Assembly: GCA_958295925.1 (NCBI GenBank)
Contig: CATQHL010000001.1
Location: forward strand, 2,156,780-2,220,779
Direction: 5' to 3'
Source of the DNA: an uncultured Acidimicrobiales bacterium
GTDB taxonomy: Bacteria > Actinomycetota > Acidimicrobiia > Acidimicrobiales > CATQHL01
Length of the DNA stretch: 64,000 bases
The first letter of the stretch is position 1; the number at the start of each line of letters is the position of its first letter. Under the pieces are notes generated by a model that was not told where the DNA came from, ran no database searches, and saw only the letters and a list, made by a program, of their open reading frames with translations. This document shows, in pieces, positions 10,230 through 18,108 of the stretch. Made by a program: the position numbers and the translations under genes.

Positions 10230-11294
10230 GTGGCTTCTCGCCGCGCGCAGGTTCACGGTCTGGGATTGATCGGCGGGTCTTTGGGCCTTGCACTCAGATC
10301 CGCCGGTTGGGATGTGTCCGGCTACGACGTCAACCCCAGTCGGAGGGCGGAGGCGCTGGAGCTGGGCGTAGTGGACGATCTTCACTTGGACAGACCCTCC
10401 GACGTGGCTTTCGTAGCCGCTCCGGCCGCCGTACTGCCCTCGGCTGTCCTATTCGCCCTTTCCCGAACGGATGGCTGCGTCACCGACGTGGGCAGCGTCA
10501 AGTCGGGTGTGTGCAGCGCAGTGGGGGACGGGCGCTTTGTGGGCGGCCACCCGATGGCGGGAAGCGAGCAGGTCGGACTGCGAGGCGCCAGGGCGGACAT
10601 GTTCGACGGCGCCGTCTGGGTGCTTACGCCAGCGGAGTCCACCAGCGACGAGGCCTACGCCACCGTGAGATCGGTGGTGGGGGAGTTGGGCGCCGAGACG
10701 GTGACGATGCCTGCGGATGTGCACGACTCCCTCGTTGCCGTCGTCTCCCACGTCCCCCATCTGACCGCCGCCACGCTGATGCGGCTGGCCGATGAGCGCG
10801 GCACCGAGCGCGCAGTCCTTAAACGGCTGGCGGCTGGCGGCTTTCGTGACATGACGCGTATTGCGGCGGGCAACTCCGACATCTGGCTGGACATCTGCGA
10901 GGCCAACCGCTCAGCCATCACCTCGTGCCTAGACAGGCTCATAGGCGCGCTGGGGGAGATGCGGTCCGCTGTCGAGGGGGGCGACCGGGGGAAGCTTTCG
11001 GAGTTGCTGGAACAGGCTCGGCGAGCCAGGACGAACCTGCCCGTCGGAGCGCCCGCCGATTCCGACCTCGTGGAGCTGAGGGTGCCGATTCCCGATCGCC
11101 CTGGCGAGGTCGCCCGAATTGCCACGTTGGCGGGACAGTTGGACGTGAATATCTACGACCTCGAGATCGCCCACTCGCCGGAAGGAGACCTGGGCGTGAT
11201 GATCCTCGTGATCCCGGTTGAGAAGGTGGAGGTCCTGCGCGCCGCGCTGGCCGACGGCGGCTACTCCCCTGCCCTTGGCAGCCTCCCCGGGTAG
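10230..11294 (+). CDS. tyrA: Prephenate dehydrogenase with C-terminal ACT domain
   Basis: A 354-residue NAD(P)-dependent enzyme. The dinucleotide fold starts with HGLGLIGGSLGLAL. VTDVGSVKSGVCSAV and GGHPMAGSEQVGL (with the catalytic His) are TyrA landmarks, as is VVSHVPHLTAATLM. Residues from about 285 form an ACT regulatory domain (LRVPIPDRPGEVARIATLAG), suggesting feedback control by tyrosine. The start chosen is GTG at 10230, four bases after the chorismate mutase stop; an in-frame upstream start at 10182 would overlap that gene. Confidence 0.9.
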   Translation: MASRRAQVHGLGLIGGSLGLALRSAGWDVSGYDVNPSRRAEALELGVVDDLHLDRPSDVAFVAAPAAVLPSAVLFALSRTDGCVTDVGSVKSGVCSAVGDGRFVGGHPMAGSEQVGLRGARADMFDGAVWVLTPAESTSDEAYATVRSVVGELGAETVTMPADVHDSLVAVVSHVPHLTAATLMRLADERGTERAVLKRLAAGGFRDMTRIAAGNSDIWLDICEANRSAITSCLDRLIGALGEMRSAVEGGDRGKLSELLEQARRARTNLPVGAPADSDLVELRVPIPDRPGEVARIATLAGQLDVNIYDLEIAHSPEGDLGVMILVIPVEKVEVLRAALADGGYSPALGSLPG

Positions 11295-11303
11295 CCCGCC
11301 TGC

Positions 11304-12608
11304 TTGGCTTCCTCAGCCGTGATTGGGGTCTACGACGCCGCCGGCGACACCTTCCACCCGCCGGCCGGGGGAAGGCTGGAGGGGGCATTGGCGGTGCCGG
11401 GTGACAAGTCCATCTCGCATCGAGCCCTGCTGATGGCTGCCTTGGCCGACGGCACCTCGCACATTTTCGGACTCTCCGACGGGGAGGATGTGGCTTCCAG
11501 CGCAGCAGCAATCGAGGCGCTCGGCGCTGAAGTCCACGCCCCGCTGGGACTGCGAGGCGAGGTCACGGTGAACGCAGGGGCGTTGCGTCCCGCTGCATCG
11601 GCCATCCACGTGGGAAACTCAGGCACCTCTATTCGCCTGCTGGCGGGTTTGGCCGCAGGTCAGCCGTTCACTACCACGCTCACCGGCGACGCGTCCATCC
11701 TCCGGAGGCCAATGAACCGGGTCAGCCGGCCACTTCGCCAGATGGGCGCGCGGATCGCCGGGCCTTATGACGCCGACAGCGCACCGCTGGAGATACGCGG
11801 CGGCAGCCTTGAGGGGATCGTCTACAGCCCGCCGGTTGCCAGCGCCCAGGTGAAGGGGGCGCTCCTGCTGGCCGGGCTCTTTGCGTCGGGCGAGACGGTC
11901 GTAATCGAATCCACACCCACCCGCCCGCACACAGAGGAGATGCTGGCCGCCTTCGGGGCCGACGTGCGGGTGGAGGCCGACAGGGTGTCCGTCAGAGCGT
12001 CTGCGCCCGCGCCTTTCGAGTTCGTCGTGCCGGGCGATCCTTCTTCCGCTGCCTTCTGGGCAGTTGCGGCGGCGGTCATCCCCGGAAGCGACGTGCTGCT
12101 GCCTGGGCTGTACTTGGGGCCTGCCAGAAATGGCTTCATCCGAGTTCTTCAGAGAATGGGTGCCCGCATTGAGGCGACATCCGACGGCCTGCTGCGCTGC
12201 CGGTACGGGGATCTGCGGGGCGTGACCGTCCCCGCCGCTGAAATCCCGAGCCTCATCGACGAGATACCGATACTGGCCGTTGCTGCTGCCCTTGGGGAGG
12301 GCACGACCGCCTTTGAGGGCGCCGGGGAGCTGAGGCACAAGGAAAGCGACAGGCTTTCCACTCTGCGGGCGGCGCTTGCCACCTTGGGCGCCGACGTGGA
12401 GGTAACAGGCGACACCCTCGAAGTTCGAGGGCCAGCTCGCCTGCGTCCAGCCTCGGTGTCTTCTGCCGGCGACCATCGAATCGCAATGGCCGCATGCGTA
12501 GCATTGTTGGCCGCAGACGGCCACGGCGGCTCGATCGCCGGTTGGCGGTCGGTGGAAACCAGCTATCCAGGATTCTTGAGTGACTTGAATGCGTTGTGGA
12601 AGGCCTGA
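11304..12608 (+). CDS. aroA: 3-phosphoshikimate 1-carboxyvinyltransferase (EPSP synthase)
   Basis: A 434-residue shikimate-pathway enzyme. The N-terminal GDKSISHRALLMAALADG and GNSGTSIRLLAGLAAGQPF are phosphate/PEP-site motifs; RRPMNRVSRPLRQMGA, the FVVPGDPSSAAFW segment, LIDEIPILAVAAAL (catalytic Asp-Glu) and LRHKESDRLSTL follow in the usual order. Start could be TTG at 11304 or GTG at 11319. It continues the aroH-tyrA aromatic amino-acid operon and precedes cmk-plsC, an order common in actinobacteria. Confidence 0.96.
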   Translation: MASSAVIGVYDAAGDTFHPPAGGRLEGALAVPGDKSISHRALLMAALADGTSHIFGLSDGEDVASSAAAIEALGAEVHAPLGLRGEVTVNAGALRPAASAIHVGNSGTSIRLLAGLAAGQPFTTTLTGDASILRRPMNRVSRPLRQMGARIAGPYDADSAPLEIRGGSLEGIVYSPPVASAQVKGALLLAGLFASGETVVIESTPTRPHTEEMLAAFGADVRVEADRVSVRASAPAPFEFVVPGDPSSAAFWAVAAAVIPGSDVLLPGLYLGPARNGFIRVLQRMGARIEATSDGLLRCRYGDLRGVTVPAAEIPSLIDEIPILAVAAALGEGTTAFEGAGELRHKESDRLSTLRAALATLGADVEVTGDTLEVRGPARLRPASVSSAGDHRIAMAACVALLAADGHGGSIAGWRSVETSYPGFLSDLNALWKA

Positions 12609-12673
12609 GTTCGGCGACAGTGAGCAGGTGGGGGCGAGTGACGACGGAGCGTAAGGAAGACGGGGCATAAAGA

Positions 12674-14062
12674 GTGAAGTCCAGGCCTGTTGTTGCAATC
12701 GACGGCCCTGCCGGGTCTGGCAAGACTTCGGTGGCAAGGGCGGTGGCCAAGGCTCTGTCGGTTCAATATCTGGACACCGGGGCGATGTATAGGGCGGTCG
12801 CCTGGAAGGTGCTGAGCGAGGGTAAGTCACCCAAAGACGGCTTGGCGTCTTCCCAAGCGGCGCGTTCGTCGAAAATCCGCGTCAGGCCCAGCGTCGTGAC
12901 CGTCGACGGGGTCGACGTGACGGAGGAGATCAGAGGCGAGGATGTGACCGAAGCCGCCAGCGCCGTGGCCGCCAATCCCGAGGTCCGGGCAGAACTCTTA
13001 GCAAGGCAGCGTCGCTGGGCCAGGTATCGGAACGGGTGCGTCATGGAGGGGCGGGACATAGCCACTGTCGTGCTCCCCAACGCCGACTTGAAGGTTTTCC
13101 TCGACGCCGATCCCGAGGTCCGGGCCAGGCGGCGGGCTGGAGAGTCTTCTTCCGAGCCCTCCGGCGTTCAGGCTCGGATGTCGCAGCGGGACAGCATCGA
13201 CTCTTCCCGAGAGCATGCCCCCCTGCGCCGGACTGAGGATTCCCTGCAGATCGACACCAGCAATCTGAGCGTTGAGGAGGTGACCAGGAAAATCCTTTCG
13301 AAGCTGGGAAAAACTGGGATAAGGGCCCACAGGAAGGGCGGAAAGGGCGGAATTCGGCGCTTCAATCGGCAGTTCGCACCGTCCCGCTTTGGTGAGCGAG
13401 GGACTGCTTGGGGGATTCTCCTGCACTGGACCGTCCGGACGATCATCAAAGTCGTCGCTGTGACCTATCTGCGAATGCGCAGGAGAAACGTTGAGCGGGT
13501 GCCTCGCAAGGGAGCGTTGATCATCGTGCCAGGCGGTCACCGCTCAAACCTCGACACCCCGCTGGTGGGCGCCGCTGTGCCGCGCAGGATGTACTACATG
13601 GCTAAGGACAGCCTCTTCAAGACCTCTTTCTGGGCTCGGTTAATCACTCTCGTGGGCGGTTTTCCCACGCAGCGTGACAGGGTTGACGTCAATGCCCTGA
13701 AGTACGCCAGAAAGGTGCTTGGGAGGGGAGACGCCCTGGTGATCTTCGCCGAAGGGGAGCGCAAGTCAGGCCCTCGAATTCAGCCGCTCTTCGGTGGCAC
13801 GGTTTGGCTCTCAGAGAAGACGGGCGCCCCCATCCTTCCCGTGGGTGTCGGGGGCACCGAGAAGGCGATGCCCAAGGGCGTGCGCCTTCCCCGCCCACAC
13901 AGGGTGCGATTTGTCTTCGGTGAGCTGATCCCTGCGATGGAAGGATCATCCTCAAGGCTGTCCGCAGTCCGTCGTCGCACTCAGGCCACCGAAGATCTGC
14001 GCGAGATTATCCAGCGGCTCTTCGACGAGGCTCAGGCTTTGGCAGGCAGTCCCAACGAGTAG
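12674..14062 (+). CDS. cmk: Cytidylate kinase fused to PlsC-type acyltransferase
   Basis: A 462-residue two-domain protein. Residues 1 to about 220 are cytidylate kinase (CMP/dCMP phosphorylation): Walker A GPAGSGKTSVA, DTGAMYRAVAWKVL, EGRDIATVVLPNA and RRAGESSS. Residues about 255-455 are a 1-acyl-glycerol-3-phosphate acyltransferase: the HX4D motif is His289 to Asp294 in GGHRSNLDTP, followed by KDSLFKTSFWARLI, FPTQRDR and FAEGERKSGP (the EGTRS-type block) and a VGVGGTEKAMPKG segment. Fusion of nucleotide and phospholipid enzymes in one chain is seen in some actinobacteria. GTG start 65 bases after aroA. Confidence 0.92.
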   Translation: MKSRPVVAIDGPAGSGKTSVARAVAKALSVQYLDTGAMYRAVAWKVLSEGKSPKDGLASSQAARSSKIRVRPSVVTVDGVDVTEEIRGEDVTEAASAVAANPEVRAELLARQRRWARYRNGCVMEGRDIATVVLPNADLKVFLDADPEVRARRRAGESSSEPSGVQARMSQRDSIDSSREHAPLRRTEDSLQIDTSNLSVEEVTRKILSKLGKTGIRAHRKGGKGGIRRFNRQFAPSRFGERGTAWGILLHWTVRTIIKVVAVTYLRMRRRNVERVPRKGALIIVPGGHRSNLDTPLVGAAVPRRMYYMAKDSLFKTSFWARLITLVGGFPTQRDRVDVNALKYARKVLGRGDALVIFAEGERKSGPRIQPLFGGTVWLSEKTGAPILPVGVGGTEKAMPKGVRLPRPHRVRFVFGELIPAMEGSSSRLSAVRRRTQATEDLREIIQRLFDEAQALAGSPNE

Positions 14063-14158
14063 GGATGCCCTCCGCGACCTTGATCTAGCTACCCCCAAAT
14101 TGTCGTCCCAGCCTTGTAAGCTGACAAGCAGGCAGGCAAATCAAGAAGGAGAGTCCAA

Positions 14159-14176
14159 ATGGCGGCAGCCGTGTAG
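14159..14176 (+). other. Possible 5-codon leader ORF in the 14063-14217 spacer
   Basis: In the 155-base gap before the next gene, an AAGGAGAG ribosome-binding site is followed by ATG, four codons (Ala-Ala-Ala-Val) and TAG. The same gap holds a CTTGT/ACAAG inverted repeat near 14113-14128. No other feature was recognised in this spacer. It may be an upstream ORF or the relic of a lost gene start. Confidence 0.25.
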
Positions 14177-14217
14177 AATTGTTAGGGAGCAGAGACGTAG
14201 AAACGTAAGGAGGCAGC

Positions 14218-14415
14218 GTGAAGCAAGGGGCGACAAGTGGTGAGTATTCCACAAATTCGGGTGGCCCGGAAATGAAAAAGCTTCTAAGTGGGGTGGACTA
14301 CGAGGGGGAAACTTGGTACAGCAAGGTTAAGAAGGCCAATGAGGCTCGGCGAATGGGCCAGGAGATACTGAAGGACCATCCTCCCATGTACGAGAAGTTG
14401 CATCCCTGGCTCTAA
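14218..14415 (+). CDS. Small hypothetical protein
   Basis: A 65-residue, Lys/Glu-rich soluble protein starting at GTG behind a strong AAGGAGG site. There is no signal peptide or membrane segment. The middle (VDYEGETWYSKVKKANEARR) and end (HPPMYEKLHPWL) are not recognised. It lies three bases before the protease-like gene, so the two are probably co-translated; a partner or small regulator role is only a guess. Base composition is lower in GC than the genes before and after. Confidence 0.6.
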   Translation: MKQGATSGEYSTNSGGPEMKKLLSGVDYEGETWYSKVKKANEARRMGQEILKDHPPMYEKLHPWL

Positions 14416-14418
14416 ACA

Positions 14419-14958
14419 ATGGCCACTGAACCCTCTGAATGTTCAGATGTAGGTGTTGACAGGGAAGACGACTTTCCAACGCAGACGCCTCTTTACTACT
14501 CAGAGCACTCAGATCGTTACGACCGTCAGCATCTCATTCAACAGTACGAAAAGTGGTTCGACTGTCGCCTTGTAGTATTAATTGACGGAATTTTTCCTGA
14601 GAGTATTACGTATTTTGAGGAACTCGTCTTTGATGCCTCGTCGCAGCAAGCAATGCACATGCTGTTGTCCTCTCCAGGCGGCGATGGCGAGACGGCTGTA
14701 AGGTTGATCCGGTCCGCTCAGGCTCGCTGCAGCGAACTGACCGTTGTTGTTCCTACTCAAGCCAAGAGCGCGGCAACCGTTATAGCATTGGGTTCACATA
14801 AGATTCTTAAGGGGCCAACGAGCGATCTCGGTCCTGTAGATCCCCTGCTACATTTTGAAAGTCATGGGTTAGTATCGGCGAAAGATATTATCGCCACACT
14901 AGATAGGGCGGAAAAAGCAGTGATCAGAAATCCTGTCACGTTTCCTTTAATTCCTTGA
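14419..14958 (+). CDS. SDH/ClpP-fold serine protease-like protein, probably C-terminally truncated
   Basis: A 179-residue protein resembling serine dehydrogenase proteinase (SDH_sah) and SppA/ClpP-fold families. Matching blocks are RLVVLIDGIF, MLLSSPGGDGETAVRL (oxyanion Gly-Gly), VVVPTQAKSAATVIALGSHK (nucleophile Ser inside AKSA) and MGP/LGPVDP-like residues in KGPTSDLGPVDP. Family members are usually about 280 residues; this one ends soon after the dimer strand, at PVTFPLIP. The last third, which in relatives carries another helix domain, is missing. Whether it is active is unknown. The lower GC content suggests acquisition. ATG start with no clear ribosome-binding site, consistent with coupling to the preceding small gene. 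Confidence 0.7.
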   Translation: MATEPSECSDVGVDREDDFPTQTPLYYSEHSDRYDRQHLIQQYEKWFDCRLVVLIDGIFPESITYFEELVFDASSQQAMHMLLSSPGGDGETAVRLIRSAQARCSELTVVVPTQAKSAATVIALGSHKILKGPTSDLGPVDPLLHFESHGLVSAKDIIATLDRAEKAVIRNPVTFPLIP

Positions 14959-15066
14959 ATATCGCAACAAATTCTGTGAAGTCGCTTCGCGCACAATCAA
15001 GAGAATTCAGGGCTAGGTTGCGGATTTTACTGTTTCAAGACAGATCTGAGTAACAAGGAAGAGCGC

Positions 15067-17097
15067 ATGAGAGTCGCAGTAGACATTGGCGGAACGTTCA
15101 CCGACGCCGTGGCTGTCGTTGACGATGGCCAAATCCGCACCGCCAAGGTGCCCACCACGCCCGGGCGCCTGCACGACGGCGTGCTGGCGGCTCTGGACGA
15201 TCTCCAAATCGACTGGGGACGGCTCGAGGGAATCACACACGGAACCACTGCCGGCCTCAACGCCTTCCTGGAGGGGCGTGGTGCGAAGGTGGCCCTGCTC
15301 ACCACCCTGGGCTTCCGGGACGTCTACGAAATTGGGCGGGCAAACCGACCAGACATGTACAACGTCCGATACAGGCCCCCCAAGCCTCTCGTACCCCGAC
15401 GCTGGGTGTTCGAGATAAACGAGCGGCTAGCGGCCGACGGCTCAGTGCTGACACCGCTCGAGGTCGGCGACATTCGCAGTCTCGCAGGCAGGCTCGGCGA
15501 GGAGTTCGACTCGGTAGCGGTCTGCTTCCTGCATTCCTACGCCAATCCCGCACACGAGCAGAGGGTTGCCGAGATTCTGGCTGAGTGCTGCCCAGGGCTG
15601 TCGGTGACCCTCTCGCATGTAGTAGCCCCAGAGTGGAGGGAATACGAACGCACTAGCACGACCGTCATTAGCGCCTACATCGCCCCCATCGTCGAGCAAT
15701 ACCTCTCCGAGTTGAGTGCTCGGGTGGCGGAGCGCGGCCTGCGCGGCCCGCTGCACGTAATGCAGTCCAACGGCGGCGTGATGTCAGCGGAGATGGCGCG
15801 CGGCAAGCCTATTCAGACGCTCTTTTCCGGCCCTGTAGGGGGGGCGATTGCCGGGGTGGCCGTGGCCGACGACCTGCACGGGGAGGCGGACGTCGAGCGC
15901 CTCATCTGCGTCGACATGGGCGGCACGTCCTTCGACATGAGCCTCGTGGTCAACGGACGAGCCGAAATCGAGCTGGAGTCCGAACTGAAAGGCCACCCCG
16001 TGCTTGCGCCGGCGGTGGCCATCCACACGATCGGGGCAGGTGGCGGCAGCGTCGGCTACTCCAGTGCAGGCGGCCTGAGAGTCGGACCCCGCTCGGCGGG
16101 CGCAGTGCCCGGTCCCGCCTGCTACGGCACTGGTGGGGATGAGCCGACGATTACCGACGCCAACCTCCTGTTGGGCAGGCTGCCATCCTTTGCCCGGTTG
16201 GCCGACGACATGCGACTCGACAAGGCGGCTGCAGCTTCAGCCCTGGCGCAGGTGGGGGCCACGCTCGGCCTCGAAAGCGAGGAGCTCGCTGCCGGAATGA
16301 TCGCAGTCGCCGACGCGGCGATGGCCAACGCAATTCGCGAGATCACAGTCCTGCAGGGAATCGACCCGCGGCAGTTCGCCTTGGTCGCTTTCGGCGGGGC
16401 AGGGCCGCTGCACGCCGTGTCCCTTGCCGAGGAGCTCTCAGTGGACTCTGTCATCGTCCCTGCAGACCCGGGCGTGCTTTCCGCCTACGGGATGCTGCAC
16501 TCCGACGCCCGTCACGACATCGTTAGGAGTTTCTACGTACGAGTCGACGATCTGTCCCCCGACCTCCTGATTTCGGAACTCGGCGAAATGGAGGGTCAGG
16601 CTCGCGCAATCCTGGCCGACGACGGCGCAGACACAGGAAAGGCCCGCATAGAGCCGTCCGCCGACCTCCGCTACGCCGGGCAGGAGTACACAGTGACACT
16701 CCCCCTTGATCTCAGCGGAGGGGCGGCAGCGCAGATCCGGGGCATTCCAGGGCAGTTCGCCCAGGCCCACGAAGTCCGATACGGCCACAGCAACCCCGGT
16801 GAGGCTGTGGAGTTTGTGAACCTGAGGATGACCGGTTACGGAGCCGGCAGGCGACCGGTTCGCAAGGCTCTGCCCACAGGGGGCGTCCCCGAGCCTGAGG
16901 CCATTGAGAAGGTCTCCTTTGCAGGGGATTGGGTCAATACCCCGATTTACCTGCGGGCGAAACTTCCCGGCGGCGTAAGCATTGAGGGGCCGATCGTCGT
17001 CTTGGAGGGCGCTTGCACTACGCTCGTCCCGCCAGGTTGGAAGGTGTTCGTCTCAAGGCAGGGCCATCTCCTGCTGAAGCGAACAGGCGATGAGTAG
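15067..17097 (+). CDS. hyuA: Hydantoinase/oxoprolinase subunit A (HyuA family)
   Basis: A 676-residue ATP-dependent amidohydrolase subunit. The N-terminal hydantoinaseA_N part has MRVAVDIGGTFTDAVAVVDD, then THGTTAGLNAFLEGRGAKVA. The central acetate-kinase-like domain has CVDMGGTSFDMSLV, HTIGAGGGSVGY, GPACYG and ITDANLLLGRL, with FGGAGPLHA after it. The C-terminal part resembles acetone carboxylase/oxoprolinase subunits (RYAGQEYTVTLPL). With HyuB (24351) it should open hydantoin, 5-oxoproline or a related lactam; the exact substrate cannot be told. ATG start behind CAAGGAAGAG; first gene of the scavenging operon. Confidence 0.92.
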   Translation: MRVAVDIGGTFTDAVAVVDDGQIRTAKVPTTPGRLHDGVLAALDDLQIDWGRLEGITHGTTAGLNAFLEGRGAKVALLTTLGFRDVYEIGRANRPDMYNVRYRPPKPLVPRRWVFEINERLAADGSVLTPLEVGDIRSLAGRLGEEFDSVAVCFLHSYANPAHEQRVAEILAECCPGLSVTLSHVVAPEWREYERTSTTVISAYIAPIVEQYLSELSARVAERGLRGPLHVMQSNGGVMSAEMARGKPIQTLFSGPVGGAIAGVAVADDLHGEADVERLICVDMGGTSFDMSLVVNGRAEIELESELKGHPVLAPAVAIHTIGAGGGSVGYSSAGGLRVGPRSAGAVPGPACYGTGGDEPTITDANLLLGRLPSFARLADDMRLDKAAAASALAQVGATLGLESEELAAGMIAVADAAMANAIREITVLQGIDPRQFALVAFGGAGPLHAVSLAEELSVDSVIVPADPGVLSAYGMLHSDARHDIVRSFYVRVDDLSPDLLISELGEMEGQARAILADDGADTGKARIEPSADLRYAGQEYTVTLPLDLSGGAAAQIRGIPGQFAQAHEVRYGHSNPGEAVEFVNLRMTGYGAGRRPVRKALPTGGVPEPEAIEKVSFAGDWVNTPIYLRAKLPGGVSIEGPIVVLEGACTTLVPPGWKVFVSRQGHLLLKRTGDE

Positions 17098-17159
17098 TTT
17101 CCTGGCAGGAATCGAATCAGAATCACGATCAAACAGGACAACCATTGGAAGAGTGAGAA

Positions 17160-17909
17160 ATGCGCATTCAAGTCATCAACCCCCTCGGGGTCGACAACCA
17201 CAATCACACGACTCTAGATGTAGTCGCCCCTGCGGTTTCGTTGGACACCGAGCTTTCCGTTCGTTCGCTGGCCGGGACGGGGGTGCCTCCGACCGCCTTC
17301 CTGCCGTCGGCGAACGTGTTCATGAACCAGCTTCTCACCACCATTGTGGAAGCGGAACGCGACGGGTATGACGCCGCGGTCATCGCCTGCTGCTCCGACC
17401 CGGGGCTCGAAGACGCCAAAGACCTGGTCTCCATCCCGGTGACCGCTCCGATGGAGGCGGCGGTGGCGACGGGAAGGGGTTTTGGCCGGCTCGGCGTCAT
17501 CGCCCCCCGCATTCAGAGCGGGGAAGGCGAGAACCTTCCGCAGACCGCCAACTGGGTCCGGCGGCTCGTCCACCGCTATGGAGGGGCTTACGCTTTCGCC
17601 GGCGTGGTCTCTGCGGATAGCGGGCATCCCCCCAAGGAAGAGGTGGAGGGCTACATCGTGAGGGGTGACGACGAGGGTCTGGGGGCGGCGGTTAGGCGTG
17701 AGATGACAGCCTCTGTCGCAGGGCCGGCCGGCGAAGCAGCCGAGACCGCCTGGCGCGAGCTTGAGGCCGATGTATTGTTCTTCGCCTGCACGCTGTGGGG
17801 CGGGCTGCTCGACCCGGTTCGTGAAAGAGTGCCGATTCCTGTGCTGGATCCCCTGGTCACCTCGGTTCAGTACGCCGAGTTGCTCGCAAGGGCGGGTCGC
17901 AAGAATTAG
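17160..17909 (+). CDS. Asp/Glu/hydantoin racemase family protein
   Basis: A 249-residue protein of the aspartate/glutamate/hydantoin racemase fold. It opens IQVINPLGVDNHNHTTLD and carries two candidate catalytic Cys, one in IACCSDPGLEDA and one in LFFACTLWGGLLDP, each in the expected half of the pseudo-symmetric fold. A role in racemising a hydantoin or amino-acid intermediate fits its place between hyuA and the ABC importer. ATG start. The 62-base gap after hyuA includes AACAGGACAACC but no strong terminator. Confidence 0.82.
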   Translation: MRIQVINPLGVDNHNHTTLDVVAPAVSLDTELSVRSLAGTGVPPTAFLPSANVFMNQLLTTIVEAERDGYDAAVIACCSDPGLEDAKDLVSIPVTAPMEAAVATGRGFGRLGVIAPRIQSGEGENLPQTANWVRRLVHRYGGAYAFAGVVSADSGHPPKEEVEGYIVRGDDEGLGAAVRREMTASVAGPAGEAAETAWRELEADVLFFACTLWGGLLDPVRERVPIPVLDPLVTSVQYAELLARAGRKN

Positions 17910-17987
17910 CCCTTCACGGGCAGGCCGCAGGATGCATCTCCACAGCGAGGCGAACACGGCCGGGTGCATTGTGCGAAAGGCCGCATC

Positions 17988-18018
17988 TTGACAGATTTGT
18001 TGCCTGCCACCCGATACT
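17988..18018 (+). promoter_or_regulatory. Candidate sigma-70-type promoter before the ABC importer
   Basis: A perfect TTGACA (17988-17993) and GATACT (18013-18018) are separated by 19 bases, in the 199-base gap between the racemase-like gene and the binding-protein gene. The transcript would have a leader of about 85 bases. The spacer is longer than the optimum of 17, so the call is tentative. Confidence 0.4.
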
Positions 18019-18108
18019 GAAATTAACAAGCCGAAAATAGGAATAGCCTTAGCCCGGCACAGGAACCAACCCCAATAGTAGAAAACCGAAGCAAACATAA
18101 GGAGAATA

